Of a stretch of 64,000 nt of DNA, positions 1 to 8,932 are shown one piece after another (positions within the stretch are counted from its first letter, which is position 1; each line of letters starts with the position of its first letter). A program made the translations under genes and the position numbers. Under the pieces are notes generated by a model. It saw only the letters and a program-made list of their open reading frames with translations, was not told the DNA's origin and did no database searches. Source of the DNA: an uncultured Rivibacter sp. (GTDB taxonomy: Bacteria; Pseudomonadota; Gammaproteobacteria; Burkholderiales; Burkholderiaceae); contig CAMLLU010000020.1 in NCBI GenBank assembly GCA_946480925.1, positions 14,643 to 78,642 of the forward strand. Direction: 5' to 3'.

Positions 1-832
1 GCCGGGCAGCCGCGGCCGGCGCCGGGCTCAGGCGTGCCAGCGTGGCACCGCCGCCGGCAGGGTGCAGGCGGTCTTGCAGCCGGTTCCACGTGGCGCCGAG
101 GAAGGCCCACGCTTCCGCGGGTCGTGTGACCTGGGGTGTCGTGCGCACCTCGACACCGGTGCCCATGCCCAGCTCGGCCGCGTGGCTCGCGATCATGTTG
201 CTCGCGTGCAGCGGCAGCACCAGCATGTTGCGATTGGCCCAGTGGCCGGCGAGCATCGCGTCGCGCAGCGGCTTCAGGCTCGCGTCGAGCGCATGGGCGG
301 GCAGATCGCCCACCATCAGCACAGCCAGCAGGCTGTGGCCCAGCAGCGTGCGGGCCATGGCTTGGCGTGCCTGCGTGTCGGCATCCACCTCGGTGGAATA
401 CAGCCGCACGTTGTGGCCGTTGCCGGCCGGGCAGTCGACGAATTCGAGCGTGGCCAGCGTGGTGCCGTAGCCCTGGCGCCGGATCAGCAGCTTTTGCGGC
501 TTGCGGCCCGCAGCGGCGGCAATGCCTGCCAGCAGCTTGCGCGAGGTGGCCGTGCCGACGTCGTGCACCGCAATGTATTGCGGCGCCAGGTGTTCGAACT
601 GCTGCTCCAGCGCCTCGGCCGGATCGCACGAGACGAACAGCTCGCGCGTGTCGCTGCCGATGGCTCGGCCGATGTCGCGTTCACGTTCGGTCTGGAGATA
701 GTCCTGCTCGTCTTGCAGGATCTGGGTGGCCACCGCAGTTTCTGCACGAGTTGCTTGCCATTCCTCGCGGGCCATCGGCTGTGAAGGGGTGGAGCTTGGC
801 CAGGCCGAACGCTCAAAAGGCAGTGCCGCCAT
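1..832 (-). CDS. Conserved protein of unknown function, partial (runs off left edge)
   Basis: This reading frame starts with ATG at 832, preceded by a GAAGGAG ribosome site about 7 nt upstream, and stays open to the window edge, so at least 277 residues are visible and the C-terminus is missing. I do not recognise the family. Residues about 64-250 align by eye with residues about 51-245 of the protein at 5306-6583: both have an RELFV/QDLFV segment, an LLAVLMVG/LTAVIVG strand, a MLVLPL/LLFLLP strand and an AWAFLGATWNRLQ/AVWNALLSHWGRMK end. They are therefore diverged paralogues either side of the nad genes. There is no signal peptide or membrane segment, so it is probably cytoplasmic. It is divergent from nadB, and 252 bp of shared upstream DNA separate the two starts. 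Confidence 0.75.
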   Translation of the reverse strand, partial: MAALPFERSAWPSSTPSQPMAREEWQATRAETAVATQILQDEQDYLQTERERDIGRAIGSDTRELFVSCDPAEALEQQFEHLAPQYIAVHDVGTATSRKLLAGIAAAAGRKPQKLLIRRQGYGTTLATLEFVDCPAGNGHNVRLYSTEVDADTQARQAMARTLLGHSLLAVLMVGDLPAHALDASLKPLRDAMLAGHWANRNMLVLPLHASNMIASHAAELGMGTGVEVRTTPQVTRPAEAWAFLGATWNRLQDRLHPAGGGATLARLSPAPAAAAR

Positions 833-1084
833 GGGTCGACTCCTTCGAAACTGCAGGTGAATCGGGGCTGCCGTCAGGCTCAACGAACGGGAGCAGGCGA
901 ATCGAGTGTAAGTTGGTGTTTCAAAATGTGCCTGACCGTGACGTGCATGATTTCACGTGGCGTCGCGCTGCCGCCATCCCCCTGATGGACGATGACAACA
1001 CGCGGTGCCTTGCAGCCGGGCAGGGGCCGTGAAATATGCCCGCTCGATAGAATCGGCGCGGCCTTTCTGCTGCCTCTGACCACC

Positions 1085-2770
1085 ATGCCCGATGCGATGC
1101 CTGCAAAAACCGCTCCTCCTGTCGTGATCGTTGGAGCGGGTCTGGCCGGGCTCACGGTCGCCCTGCATCTGGCAGACCGCCACCCCGTGGTGGTGCTGGC
1201 CAAGCGCAACCTCGAAGAAGCGGCAACGGCCTGGGCGCAGGGCGGCATCGTGGGTGTGCTGGGCAGTGACGACAGCATCGAGTCCCATGTGCGGGACACT
1301 CGGGACGCTGGCGCCGGTCTGGTAGACGAACACACGGCACGCTTCATCGCCGAGAACAGCGCCGCCGCGGTCGAGTGGCTGGTGGCGCGCGGTGTACCGT
1401 TTTCGAGCGACCCGGAAGGCCCGCTCGGGCTGCACCTCACGCGAGAAGGCGGCCATGCCGTGCGGCGCATCGCCCACGCGGCCGACGCCACGGGCAAGGC
1501 CATCCACGAAGTGCTGCTGCAAGAGGTGAAGCGCCACCCCAACATCACGCTGCGCGAGCGTTGGATGGCGGTGGACCTGATCACCTCGCGGCACCTCAAG
1601 CGCGAGGAATCCTCGCGCTGCTACGGCGTCTACGCGCTCGATATCGACCGCCAGCGCGTCGAGACGCTGCCGGCGGCGGCAGTGGTGCTGGCCACGGGCG
1701 GTGCCGGCAAGGTGTACCGCTACACCACCAACCCCGAGACGGCCACCGGCGACGGCATCGCCATGGCATGGCGCGCGGGCTGCCGTGTCGGCAACATGGA
1801 GTTCATCCAGTTCCATCCGACCTGCCTGTATCACCCGCAGGAGCGCAGCTTCCTCATCACCGAGGCATTGCGAGGCGAGGGTGGGCAGCTGAAGCTGCCG
1901 ATCGTCGGAAACGGGGGTGACAACGGTGGTGTGCGCTTCATGCACAACCACGACGAACGCGGCGAGCTCGCGCCGCGCGACATCGTGGCCCGTGCGATCG
2001 ACTTCGAGATGAAGAAGCACGGCGTGGACCACGTCTGGCTCGATGCCACGCACCTGGGTGAAGCCTTCCTGAAGGAGCATTTCCCCACCATCCATGCGCG
2101 CTGCCTGTCGCTGGGCATCGACATCGCCAGGCAACCGATTCCCGTGGTGCCCGCCGCGCACTACACCTGCGGCGGCGTGGTCACCGACCTGGACGGGCGC
2201 ACGGACCTGCCGGGGCTCTACGCCGTGGGTGAGACCACCTACACCGGCCTGCACGGTGCCAACCGGCTGGCCAGCAACTCGCTGCTCGAATGCGTGGTGC
2301 TGGGCCGCACCTGCGCCCACCACGTGCTGGCGCATCTCAATGGCCCTGGGCCCGGACTGCCGGCGTGGGACGAGAGCCAGGTCGAGAACGCCGACGAGCA
2401 GGTCGTCATCTCCCACAACTGGGACGAGCTGCGTTTGCTGATGTGGAACTACGTGGGCATCGTGCGCACCACCAAGCGGCTGGAGCGCGCCCGCCATCGC
2501 ATCAAGTTGCTGCGCAACGAGATCGACGACTACTACGCGAACTTCCGCGTCAACCGCGACCTGCTGGAGTTGCGCAACCTGGTCGATTGCGCCGAGCTGA
2601 TCGTGCGCTCAGCATTGATGCGGCAGGAAAGTCGCGGGCTGCACTACAGCCGGGACTTCCCGCACACGCTGCCGGTGAGCTTCCCGACCATACTGGTGCG
2701 GCCGGCCAGAAGCGGTGCTGCTGACGGCAAAAAGGAAAAGAAGGCGAAGGCCCTGGGGCTGAGCGGCTGA
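1085..2770 (+). CDS. nadB: L-aspartate oxidase NadB
   Basis: Flavoprotein that oxidises L-aspartate to iminoaspartate, the first step of de novo NAD synthesis, passing the product to quinolinate synthase NadA. The 561-residue protein has an N-terminal FAD-binding GAGLAG motif at residues 17-22, the [15 protein letters not shown] and EFIQFHPT blocks of the fumarate reductase/succinate dehydrogenase flavoprotein family, and the AAHYTCGGV and [15 protein letters not shown] blocks typical of NadB. An in-frame ATG lies farther upstream (992), but the Rossmann start shows that translation begins at 1085 (or at the ATG at 1097). The length is slightly above the usual 530-540 owing to a basic C-terminal tail. 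It converges on the nadA/nadC strand. Confidence 0.96.
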   Translation: MPDAMPAKTAPPVVIVGAGLAGLTVALHLADRHPVVVLAKRNLEEAATAWAQGGIVGVLGSDDSIESHVRDTRDAGAGLVDEHTARFIAENSAAAVEWLVARGVPFSSDPEGPLGLHLTREGGHAVRRIAHAADATGKAIHEVLLQEVKRHPNITLRERWMAVDLITSRHLKREESSRCYGVYALDIDRQRVETLPAAAVVLATGGAGKVYRYTTNPETATGDGIAMAWRAGCRVGNMEFIQFHPTCLYHPQERSFLITEALRGEGGQLKLPIVGNGGDNGGVRFMHNHDERGELAPRDIVARAIDFEMKKHGVDHVWLDATHLGEAFLKEHFPTIHARCLSLGIDIARQPIPVVPAAHYTCGGVVTDLDGRTDLPGLYAVGETTYTGLHGANRLASNSLLECVVLGRTCAHHVLAHLNGPGPGLPAWDESQVENADEQVVISHNWDELRLLMWNYVGIVRTTKRLERARHRIKLLRNEIDDYYANFRVNRDLLELRNLVDCAELIVRSALMRQESRGLHYSRDFPHTLPVSFPTILVRPARSGAADGKKEKKAKALGLSG

Positions 2771-2774
2771 TCCG

Positions 2775-2822
2775 TCAGTGACTGGTGGCCGGTGACCAGT
2801 GTGGCCACTGATCACTGATCAA
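2775..2822. repeat. Degenerate 7-bp GTGACCA-type repeat, copy A
   Basis: The gap between nadB and the ComFB-like gene is built of short variants of GTGACTG, GTGACCA and GATCACT on both strands, giving overlapping small inverted repeats. The same kind of sequence fills the gaps at 4048-4108 and 21641-21723. It lies between convergent genes, where it could fold and stop transcription, but it has no clear U-tract. Confidence 0.55.
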
Positions 2823-2825
2823 GCG

Positions 2826-3110
2826 TCAACGCCGTGCACGCATGGCCGTGCGCGCCTGCACGAACTCGAAAGCATGCTGCACGGCTTCGACGATGGCCCG
2901 CTCGTTTTCGACGCGTTCCTTGTCAGGCATGTAGAAGGCCAGGTCCACTGGATGGCGGATGTAGCGTGTGGGCAGGCGGTTCAGCGCCACGCAGGCCACG
3001 TCGGCCAGCAGGTCGCCGCTCAGGTGCGGATACCTTGCCGCCGAGGCCAGCACTGCATCGAGCACCGGCTGCTCGTAGAAGTTGTGGATCGATTCAAAGC
3101 TGTCGCTCAT
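2826..3110 (-). CDS. ComFB-family protein (late competence development protein family)
   Basis: A 94-residue protein with the ComFB core: a NFYEQPVLDAVL helix near the start, then DVACVALNRLPTRYI at residues about 37-51, matching the family's DV.A.ALN.LPPRY pattern. The Cys residues that often precede this motif in the family are replaced here (AARYPHLSGDLLAD). ComFB proteins are small cytoplasmic proteins; some have been linked to cyclic-nucleotide signalling, but the function in proteobacteria is not settled. It lies 65 bp downstream of nadC on the same strand and may be co-transcribed with it. Confidence 0.75.
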   Translation of the reverse strand: MSDSFESIHNFYEQPVLDAVLASAARYPHLSGDLLADVACVALNRLPTRYIRHPVDLAFYMPDKERVENERAIVEAVQHAFEFVQARTAMRARR

Positions 3111-3175
3111 GGCGCTCTCATCGGGCCGAGTGGTTTCCGGTTTTCGGCAGAGGCGCGCGCGAGTTGAGCCTCCGG

Positions 3176-4042
3176 CTACAGGCGTTCCAGCACGCGCATG
3201 GAATAGTCCACGGCCTTCACGTCTTTGGTGAGGCGGCCGATGGAGATGCGGTCTACGCCGGTGGCGGCGATGTCGCGCAACTGCTCGATCGCCACACCGC
3301 CCGAAACTTCGAGCAAAGCGCGCCCGGCGGTGATCGCTACTGCCTCACGCATCTGCGGGTAGGTGAAGTTGTCGAGCAGCACGCTGGTGGCGTCGGCGGC
3401 CAGGGCTTCGCGCAGCTGGTCCAGCGTTTCGACCTCGACCTGGATCTCCACGCTGGCATTCAGCGCCTGGGCGGCCTGCAGGGCTTGCGTCACGCCGCCG
3501 GCCGCCGCGATGTGGTTTTCCTTGATGAGGATGCCGTGATAGAGCGCCAGCCGCTGGTTCTGCCCGCCGCCCACGCGCACCGCGTATTTCTGCGCGAGGC
3601 GCAGGCCCGGGATGGTCTTGCGGGTGTCGAGGATGGCGCAGCCCTTCGGGTTGGTGGAGGCACCGGCCACCGCTTCGACGTGGCGGCGCGTCGCAGTGGC
3701 GGTGCCTGAGAGCAACTGCAGGAAGTTCAACGCTGGCCGTTCGGCCGCCAGTAGCGCGCGCGCATCGCCCTCGATGTGGCACACCAGCGTGTCGGCCTTC
3801 ATCCACGCGCCTTCGTCGTAGTGCCATTCGATGCGCGCCTGCTTGTCGAGCACCGTCACGCAGCCCTCGAACCAGTCTCGCCCGCACAGCATCGCGTCTT
3901 CACGCACCAGCACGCGGGCACGCACGCGCTCGCCTTCGGGTATCAGCTGCCCGGTCCAGTCGCGTTCGCCGAGGTCTTCGAACAGCGCCTCATTGATGTT
4001 GCGGGCGCGCGCTTCGTCGAGGGTTTCGTTGTGGTCAAACAT
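3176..4042 (-). CDS. nadC: Nicotinate-nucleotide pyrophosphorylase (quinolinate phosphoribosyltransferase) NadC
   Basis: Makes nicotinate mononucleotide from quinolinate and PRPP with loss of CO2, the third step of de novo NAD synthesis. The 288-residue length is usual for the family. Recognisable blocks are the N-terminal EDLGERDWTGQLIP, the TRKTIPGLRLAQKYAVRVGGG substrate-binding block, HRLALYHGILIKENHI-like sequence (here NQRLALYHGILIKENHI), EVEVETLDQLREAL, and the C-terminal LEVSGGVAIEQLRDIAATGVDRISIG phosphate-binding block. It is downstream of nadA on the same strand, separated by 66 bp of degenerate repeats, and very probably belongs to the same transcription unit. Confidence 0.97.
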   Translation of the reverse strand: MFDHNETLDEARARNINEALFEDLGERDWTGQLIPEGERVRARVLVREDAMLCGRDWFEGCVTVLDKQARIEWHYDEGAWMKADTLVCHIEGDARALLAAERPALNFLQLLSGTATATRRHVEAVAGASTNPKGCAILDTRKTIPGLRLAQKYAVRVGGGQNQRLALYHGILIKENHIAAAGGVTQALQAAQALNASVEIQVEVETLDQLREALAADATSVLLDNFTYPQMREAVAITAGRALLEVSGGVAIEQLRDIAATGVDRISIGRLTKDVKAVDYSMRVLERL

Positions 4043-4047
4043 TTTGG

Positions 4048-4108
4048 GTAGTGACTTGTGACCGGTGATCAGTGACTGGTGAACTCACGAGCCAGCGGCC
4101 ACTGCAGA
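4048..4108. repeat. Degenerate 7-bp GTGACCA-type repeat, copy B
   Basis: The whole nadA-nadC gap consists of GTGACTTG, GTGACCGGTGATCAGTGACTGGTGA and similar short variants, the same family as copies at 2775-2822 and 21641-21723. It sits inside a probable operon. Confidence 0.55.
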
Positions 4109-5224
4109 TCAAGCGGCTCCGACGTTCGGCACGAAGCCCTGCGCGGGCTTGGCGATGCTCGAAGGATTCTTCGCCACGAAATCGAGCATGCGGTCGATGC
4201 AGCCGAGTGCCTGGCTTCGCGTGGGCTCGGGCACAAGGATCTCGCCGGAGCCCTGTTCCAGGCAGTCCACCACGCCCTGCAGTGCATTCATCGCCATCCA
4301 CGGGCAGTGGGCGCAGCTCTTGCACGTGGCACTGTTGCCGGCGGTGGGCGCCTCGATCAGCGTCTTGCTCGGCGCGAGCTGGCGCATGCGGTGCAGGATG
4401 CCGTTGTCGGTGGCCACGATGAAGCTTTCCGCGTCCATCTTGAGCACCGCATTGAGCAGCTGCGAGGTCGAGCCCACCACGTCGGCCTGATCGACCACGC
4501 TCTTGGGCGACTCGGGGTGCACCAGCACCTTGGCGCCAGGGTGCTGCTTTTTCAGCAGGTCGAGCTCGATGCCCTTGAACTCGTCGTGCACGATGCAGGC
4601 GCCGTTCCACATCAGCATGTCGGCGCCGGTCTGTTCCTGGATGTAGCGGCCGAGGTGCCGGTCGGGCGCCCAGAGGATCTTTTCACCCTGGTCTTTCAGG
4701 TGCTTCACGATGGCCAGCGCGCACGAGCTCGTCACCATCCAGTCGGCACGTGCCTTCACTGCGGCGCTGGTGTTCGCGTACACGACCACCTTGCGGTCGG
4801 GGTGCGCGTCACAGAAGGCGGCGAATTCATCAGGCGGGCAGCCCAGGTCGAGCGAGCAGGTGGCTTCGAGGTCGGGCATCAGCACGCGCTTGTGCGGCGA
4901 CAGGATCTTGGCGCTTTCGCCCATGAAGCGCACGCCGGCCACCACCAGCGTCTGGCTCTCGTGGTCGCGGCCGAAGCGTGCCATCTCCAGCGAGTCCGCC
5001 ACGCAGCCACCGGTCTCGAGCGCCAGGTCCTGCAGGTCTCCATCGACGTAGTAGTGCGCCACCAGCACCGCCTTGTGCTGCTTCAGCAGGGCTGCGGCGC
5101 GCGCCTTCCATTCGCGGCGGCCTTCGGGGCTCAGGGGCTCGGGCACCTTGGCCCAGGCGCGGGCGGTGCAGGAGGCGCCTTGCGCGTCCTGCTTCGTGTA
5201 GTCGAACAGCACTGCTTCGCTCAT
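4109..5224 (-). CDS. nadA: Quinolinate synthase NadA
   Basis: Condenses iminoaspartate with dihydroxyacetone phosphate to quinolinate, using a [4Fe-4S] cluster. In this 371-residue protein the three expected cluster ligands are Cys123 (in the [10 protein letters not shown] block), Cys210 ([10 protein letters not shown]) and Cys307 ([10 protein letters not shown]). Their spacing of 87 and 97 residues is the same as that of the E. coli ligands Cys113, Cys200 and Cys297. Other family blocks are [14 protein letters not shown] near residue 55 and [12 protein letters not shown] near residue 72. It is followed by nadC on the same strand; nadB is convergent from the other side, so all three enzymes of the route to nicotinate mononucleotide are within 4.2 kb. 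Confidence 0.97.
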   Translation of the reverse strand: MSEAVLFDYTKQDAQGASCTARAWAKVPEPLSPEGRREWKARAAALLKQHKAVLVAHYYVDGDLQDLALETGGCVADSLEMARFGRDHESQTLVVAGVRFMGESAKILSPHKRVLMPDLEATCSLDLGCPPDEFAAFCDAHPDRKVVVYANTSAAVKARADWMVTSSCALAIVKHLKDQGEKILWAPDRHLGRYIQEQTGADMLMWNGACIVHDEFKGIELDLLKKQHPGAKVLVHPESPKSVVDQADVVGSTSQLLNAVLKMDAESFIVATDNGILHRMRQLAPSKTLIEAPTAGNSATCKSCAHCPWMAMNALQGVVDCLEQGSGEILVPEPTRSQALGCIDRMLDFVAKNPSSIAKPAQGFVPNVGAA

Positions 5225-5305
5225 GACATCGGTCCATCGTGGGGCTCTGCGGCCCTGGAAAACCGATGGTAGCCGAGCGGCCTCGCCCTCACGGGCGGTG
5301 CAGGA

Positions 5306-6583
5306 TCAGGCCAGCGCCTGCTGCGCCTCCATGATGCGAAAGCGCGCCATCGCCAAGTTGCTGCGCAGCTTGTCGAGCAGTGCCAGCACGAAGTATTCGT
5401 GGTGGGCCGTGACGGTGCGCATCACGTGGTAGCGGTTACCCGCGGTCACCAGCACTTCGTCGACGTGCTCGCCGGCGTGGTGGTGGCCGAAGTGGCGCAG
5501 CGAGCGCCGGTGCGCGCGCATCACCTCGCTGGCCGCAGCCGCCGCCAGTTCCAGGTCGTCCTTCGAGCCTTCGCTGGCGAGCACCTCCCCAGTGGGCCCG
5601 TGGACCACTGCGCAGCCGAGCATGCCTTCGATGTGCATCAGCTCGGGCAGCACCAGCGCGGCCCGTTCCGGCTCGATGGCTCGCGGCGCGTGCACTTCGA
5701 TGACGTGGGGCTGCGGCAGTGGTGCCCCGTCAGGCGTGTCGGGCTCGGTGTCGTTGCGGGGCAGGTCGGCCACCTTGATGGGGAAGTCACCGCCAGCCAT
5801 GGGCGATGCATGCGCCATGGCCGTGTTCCATGCCGGTGCGGCTGCCTTCATCCGGCCCCAGTGCGAGAGCAGGGCGTTCCAAACGGCCGATGCGCTGGTC
5901 AACGGCTCGCTCACGATCTGCACCTGCAGGCGCTTGGGCCAGGGCGCCGCGGTCACCTTGTTGGCGATCCACACGGCGCCCACCGGCAGCAGGAACAGCA
6001 GAGTGGGGCAGCGCCAGGCAGGCGATTGGGCCGCGGTGCAAAGCATCGACAGCATGGTGTCGATGGTGGTGGGGTGCAGCGGGCCGACGATCACGGCGGT
6101 GAGGTGGCTGCGTTCCATCAGCGCGAACGGAATGGCGGCGCTTTCGCGGCCTTCGGCCCGCACGTCGGCGTAGTAGATCTTCAGCGTGTCTTCGAGGCGC
6201 CGCGGCAGCGTCGTGCGCTCGATCATCGCCAGCGTTGCCAAGGTGGCCTGGTCACGCAGTTGCAGCCGCTCGATGGGCTGGCCGCTCGCATCCGAAAGTG
6301 TCTTCACCACGCTGCCGGCCCACATGCGGGTCGGGTCGTAGAGCGTGATCATGCGCGCCGTGGTGTCGAGGTCCGGCCGCTGCGATGCGAAGTGCTCTCG
6401 CATGGCTTGCGCCGGCGAGCCGGTGACGAAGAGGTCCTGCAAATGCCGATCGACGATCTGGCCGCGATCGTTGACCTCTGCCGCGGTGCTTTCGAGGATG
6501 GCAGTTGCGGCGAAGTCGCCGCTGCGCTGCGGCTCACGATCCGGGCTGACGGCGCCCAGTTCACCGAACAAGGACTTCAGCAT
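5306..6583 (-). CDS. Unknown protein, paralogue of the left-edge gene, with C-terminal roadblock/LC7-like domain
   Basis: A 425-residue protein of unknown function. Residues about 51-245 align with the left-edge protein (see 1-832), showing alternating strands and helices with an LTAVIVGPLH strand and an LLFLLPVGAVW strand. An acidic, proline-rich linker (about 265-295) leads to a C-terminal domain (about 300-425) beginning ELMHIEGMLGCAVVHGPTGEVLAS and ending with a helix containing LRSNLAMARFRIM. This order of helix, GxxG strand with G-x-xLA, helices, then paired strands is what I would expect of a roadblock/LC7 fold (the MglB type that binds small GTPases). The domain call is inference from pattern. 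It lies upstream of nadA with an 81-bp gap. Confidence 0.72.
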   Translation of the reverse strand: MLKSLFGELGAVSPDREPQRSGDFAATAILESTAAEVNDRGQIVDRHLQDLFVTGSPAQAMREHFASQRPDLDTTARMITLYDPTRMWAGSVVKTLSDASGQPIERLQLRDQATLATLAMIERTTLPRRLEDTLKIYYADVRAEGRESAAIPFALMERSHLTAVIVGPLHPTTIDTMLSMLCTAAQSPAWRCPTLLFLLPVGAVWIANKVTAAPWPKRLQVQIVSEPLTSASAVWNALLSHWGRMKAAAPAWNTAMAHASPMAGGDFPIKVADLPRNDTEPDTPDGAPLPQPHVIEVHAPRAIEPERAALVLPELMHIEGMLGCAVVHGPTGEVLASEGSKDDLELAAAAASEVMRAHRRSLRHFGHHHAGEHVDEVLVTAGNRYHVMRTVTAHHEYFVLALLDKLRSNLAMARFRIMEAQQALA

Positions 6584-6722
6584 GGTTGGCTCCTGCTGGC
6601 GGCGGCCCCAGCCTCCCCGACCATGAGCCGCCTAGTGCTCGGCCAGTGTAGGGAGGCCGCCCGCCGCCTGCATCCCCATTCGTGGGGGACTGAGCGAAAG
6701 GTAGGGACAAGCGGACAACTGG

Positions 6723-7613
6723 TTACCGGTTGCCTGCCTGGGCCGAAGCGAAGAAGCGGCTGGGCGGCATGCCCACCGAGCGACGCACCATGGCCGTGAA
6801 GGCGCTGGCACTGGCATAGCCCAGCTCGGCGGCGATGAGGCCCATCGGCCGCTTGCGCGCCGCCAGTGCCACGGCCTTGGCCAGCACGACCTGCTGGCGC
6901 CACTGCGCGAAGCTGGTGTTGAGCTCCTGGCGGAACAGCCGTGCCACGGTGCGGGGGCTGGCGCCGCTGTCGCGTGCCCAGGCCTCGAGCGTGTCATGGC
7001 GCGCCGGGTTTTCCAGCACGGCCTCGCAAAGCACGCGCAGCCGCTTGTCGCTGGGCAGGTCCACGCCCAGCCGTACGGGCCTCGCGCGGCGCAGCTCGTC
7101 GAGCACGAGATCCGCGAGGCGACGCTCGCGACGCAGTTCCTCAGGCGACAGCTCGAGGCCGGGGCCGTCAGGCCGGGTGTCCATCTCGGAAGCCAGCGCG
7201 CGCAGCAGGTCAGACACTTCCAGCACCCGGCACTGGCGCCATGCGGCCTCTTCGGAGCGCGGCACCTGCGGGCCGCAGCGGCCGCGGGGCTGGTGGATGT
7301 AGAGCGTGCGCAGCTCGGTGTGCTCGATCACCGTGACCGCGTGCTCCACGCCGGGCGGCACCCACAGGGCACGCGACGGCGGCACGATGAAAGTGCCGTG
7401 TTCCACGGTGAGCCGTGCCACGCCGGTGCTCGAAAACGCGATCTGCCCCCATGGGTGGCTGTGCGGCACCACGTGCACGTCGGGGCGCAGCGGCACGAGC
7501 TTGGCGCGCACTGGCCGCGCCGCCGTGGGCGTGTAGAGATACGGCGTGACGGGGCCGACGCCGGCCTGCGCACGGCGAGGCGGCTTGAAGCTGGTGATGG
7601 CGCGCTTTGGCAT
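6723..7613 (-). CDS. AraC-family transcriptional regulator (AraC-type HTH with N-terminal cupin)
   Basis: A 296-residue regulator. An N-terminal cupin-type sensor domain is indicated by VVPHSHPWGQIAFSSTGVARLTV and PPSRALWVPPGVEHAV. The C-terminal part has two helix-turn-helix motifs: DTLEAWARDSGASPRTVARLFRQELNTSFAQWRQQ and RPMGLIAAELGYASASAFTAMVRRSVGMPPSRFF, the usual AraC signature. It is divergent from the MFS transporter at 7679 with only 65 bp between the start codons, so the most likely target is that transporter and its own promoter. The inducer is unknown. Confidence 0.93.
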   Translation of the reverse strand: MPKRAITSFKPPRRAQAGVGPVTPYLYTPTAARPVRAKLVPLRPDVHVVPHSHPWGQIAFSSTGVARLTVEHGTFIVPPSRALWVPPGVEHAVTVIEHTELRTLYIHQPRGRCGPQVPRSEEAAWRQCRVLEVSDLLRALASEMDTRPDGPGLELSPEELRRERRLADLVLDELRRARPVRLGVDLPSDKRLRVLCEAVLENPARHDTLEAWARDSGASPRTVARLFRQELNTSFAQWRQQVVLAKAVALAARKRPMGLIAAELGYASASAFTAMVRRSVGMPPSRFFASAQAGNR

Positions 7614-7678
7614 GTTCTCGATAGAAGTTGGCCTCCTATCGTAATCGTGCCGAGGGGCCGCCTCCTAACATCCACCGC

Positions 7679-8926
7679 ATGACGACCGCGACCGTATCCG
7701 CTGCACCCCAGGTGCCCTGGCGCCAGGATGCCGGCACCATTGCGCTGGTGGGCATGGCCCACAGCATCAGCCACTTCAGCCAGCTGTTGCTGGCGCCGTT
7801 GTTTCCCTGGCTCAAGGACGCCTTCGCGGTGAGCTATGCCGAGCTGGGGCTGCTGATGTCGGTGTTCTTCGTCGTCTCGTGCGCGGTGCAGGCGCTTTCA
7901 GGCTTCGTGGTGGACAAGCGCGGCCCGCTGCCGGTGCTCATGGGAGGCCTCGGGCTCATCGCGCTGGCTGCGCTGGGCTTTTCGATCAGCCAGCAGTACT
8001 GGCACCTCGTGGTGTTCTCGATGGTGGCAGGCGTAGGCAACGGCGTCTTCCACCCGGTGGACTACACGCTCATCAACCACAAGGTCAGCAAGCCGCGGCT
8101 GGGCCATGCCTACAGCGTGCACGGCGTGACCGGCAGCCTGGGCTGGGCGGTGGCGCCGGTGCTGCTGGTGCCGGTGACGGTTGCATCGTCGTGGCGCGTG
8201 GCCATGCTGTGCGCCGCGGGCCTGGTGCTGCTGGTGCTGGCCACCATCTGGCTGAACCGGCGCCATCTTCACCTGCCATCGCTCGTGCAGGCCGCGCCAA
8301 GCGGCGCCTCGGCTACCAAGGCGGACGGCAGCTTCGCGTTCCTCACCATTCCCGCGGTCTGGATGTGCTTCGCGTTCTTCCTGTTCTTTGCCATGTCGCT
8401 TTCTGGCGTGCAGAGCTTCGCACCCGAGGCCGCGCGGCTGTTGCACGGCGTGAGCAAGGATCTGGCGGCGATGTGCCTGACCATCTACATGGTGTGCAGC
8501 GCCGGCGGCATGCTGGTGGGCGGCTTCCTGGCCAGCGACCCAGTACGCTGCGAGCGCATCGTGGGCATCGGCTTCGGCGTGGCCGCCAGCGTGGCCCTCA
8601 CGATGGGCCTTGCCGACGTACCGGCCGCGATGGTGCCGGTGCTCTTCGGCGCGATGGGCTTCTTCGCCGGTCTGGCCGGGCCGTCGCGCGACCTGCTGGT
8701 CAAGCGCTCCACGCCCGACAACGCGACGGGGCGCGTCTACGGCGTCGTGTATTCGGGGCTCGACATCGGCCAGGCCATCGCGCCGCTCGCCTATGGGCTG
8801 CTGATGGACCATGGCCTGCCGAGCGCCGTGTGGGTCGGCATCGCAGTGGTGCAGGGGGTGTTGATCGTGAGTGCCTTCAACGTGCGGCGGGTGCGCCGCA
8901 CGGCCCTGGTGTCCGTGCCGGCCTGA
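7679..8926 (+). CDS. MFS transporter
   Basis: A 415-residue inner-membrane protein with about 12 hydrophobic segments; typical major facilitator features are the loop VVDKRGPLPVLMGGLG after the second helix pair and the repeated two-domain layout with a central hydrophilic stretch near residues 205-220. The segment FHPVDYTLINHKVSKPRLGHAYSVHGVTGSLGWAVAP resembles the fosmidomycin-resistance branch of exporters, but substrate assignment from sequence alone is weak. ATG at 7679 is preferred over a farther upstream frame opening because that extension has no homology-like content. It is divergent from the AraC regulator, and its stop is 6 bp from the end of the convergent isomerase gene. Confidence 0.9.
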   Translation: MTTATVSAAPQVPWRQDAGTIALVGMAHSISHFSQLLLAPLFPWLKDAFAVSYAELGLLMSVFFVVSCAVQALSGFVVDKRGPLPVLMGGLGLIALAALGFSISQQYWHLVVFSMVAGVGNGVFHPVDYTLINHKVSKPRLGHAYSVHGVTGSLGWAVAPVLLVPVTVASSWRVAMLCAAGLVLLVLATIWLNRRHLHLPSLVQAAPSGASATKADGSFAFLTIPAVWMCFAFFLFFAMSLSGVQSFAPEAARLLHGVSKDLAAMCLTIYMVCSAGGMLVGGFLASDPVRCERIVGIGFGVAASVALTMGLADVPAAMVPVLFGAMGFFAGLAGPSRDLLVKRSTPDNATGRVYGVVYSGLDIGQAIAPLAYGLLMDHGLPSAVWVGIAVVQGVLIVSAFNVRRVRRTALVSVPA

Positions 8927-8932
8927 CGCGCG

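Noticed and set aside
953..2497. Long minus-strand frame opposite nadB
   Set aside because: The composition is that of an antisense shadow, while NadB motifs are complete on the plus strand.
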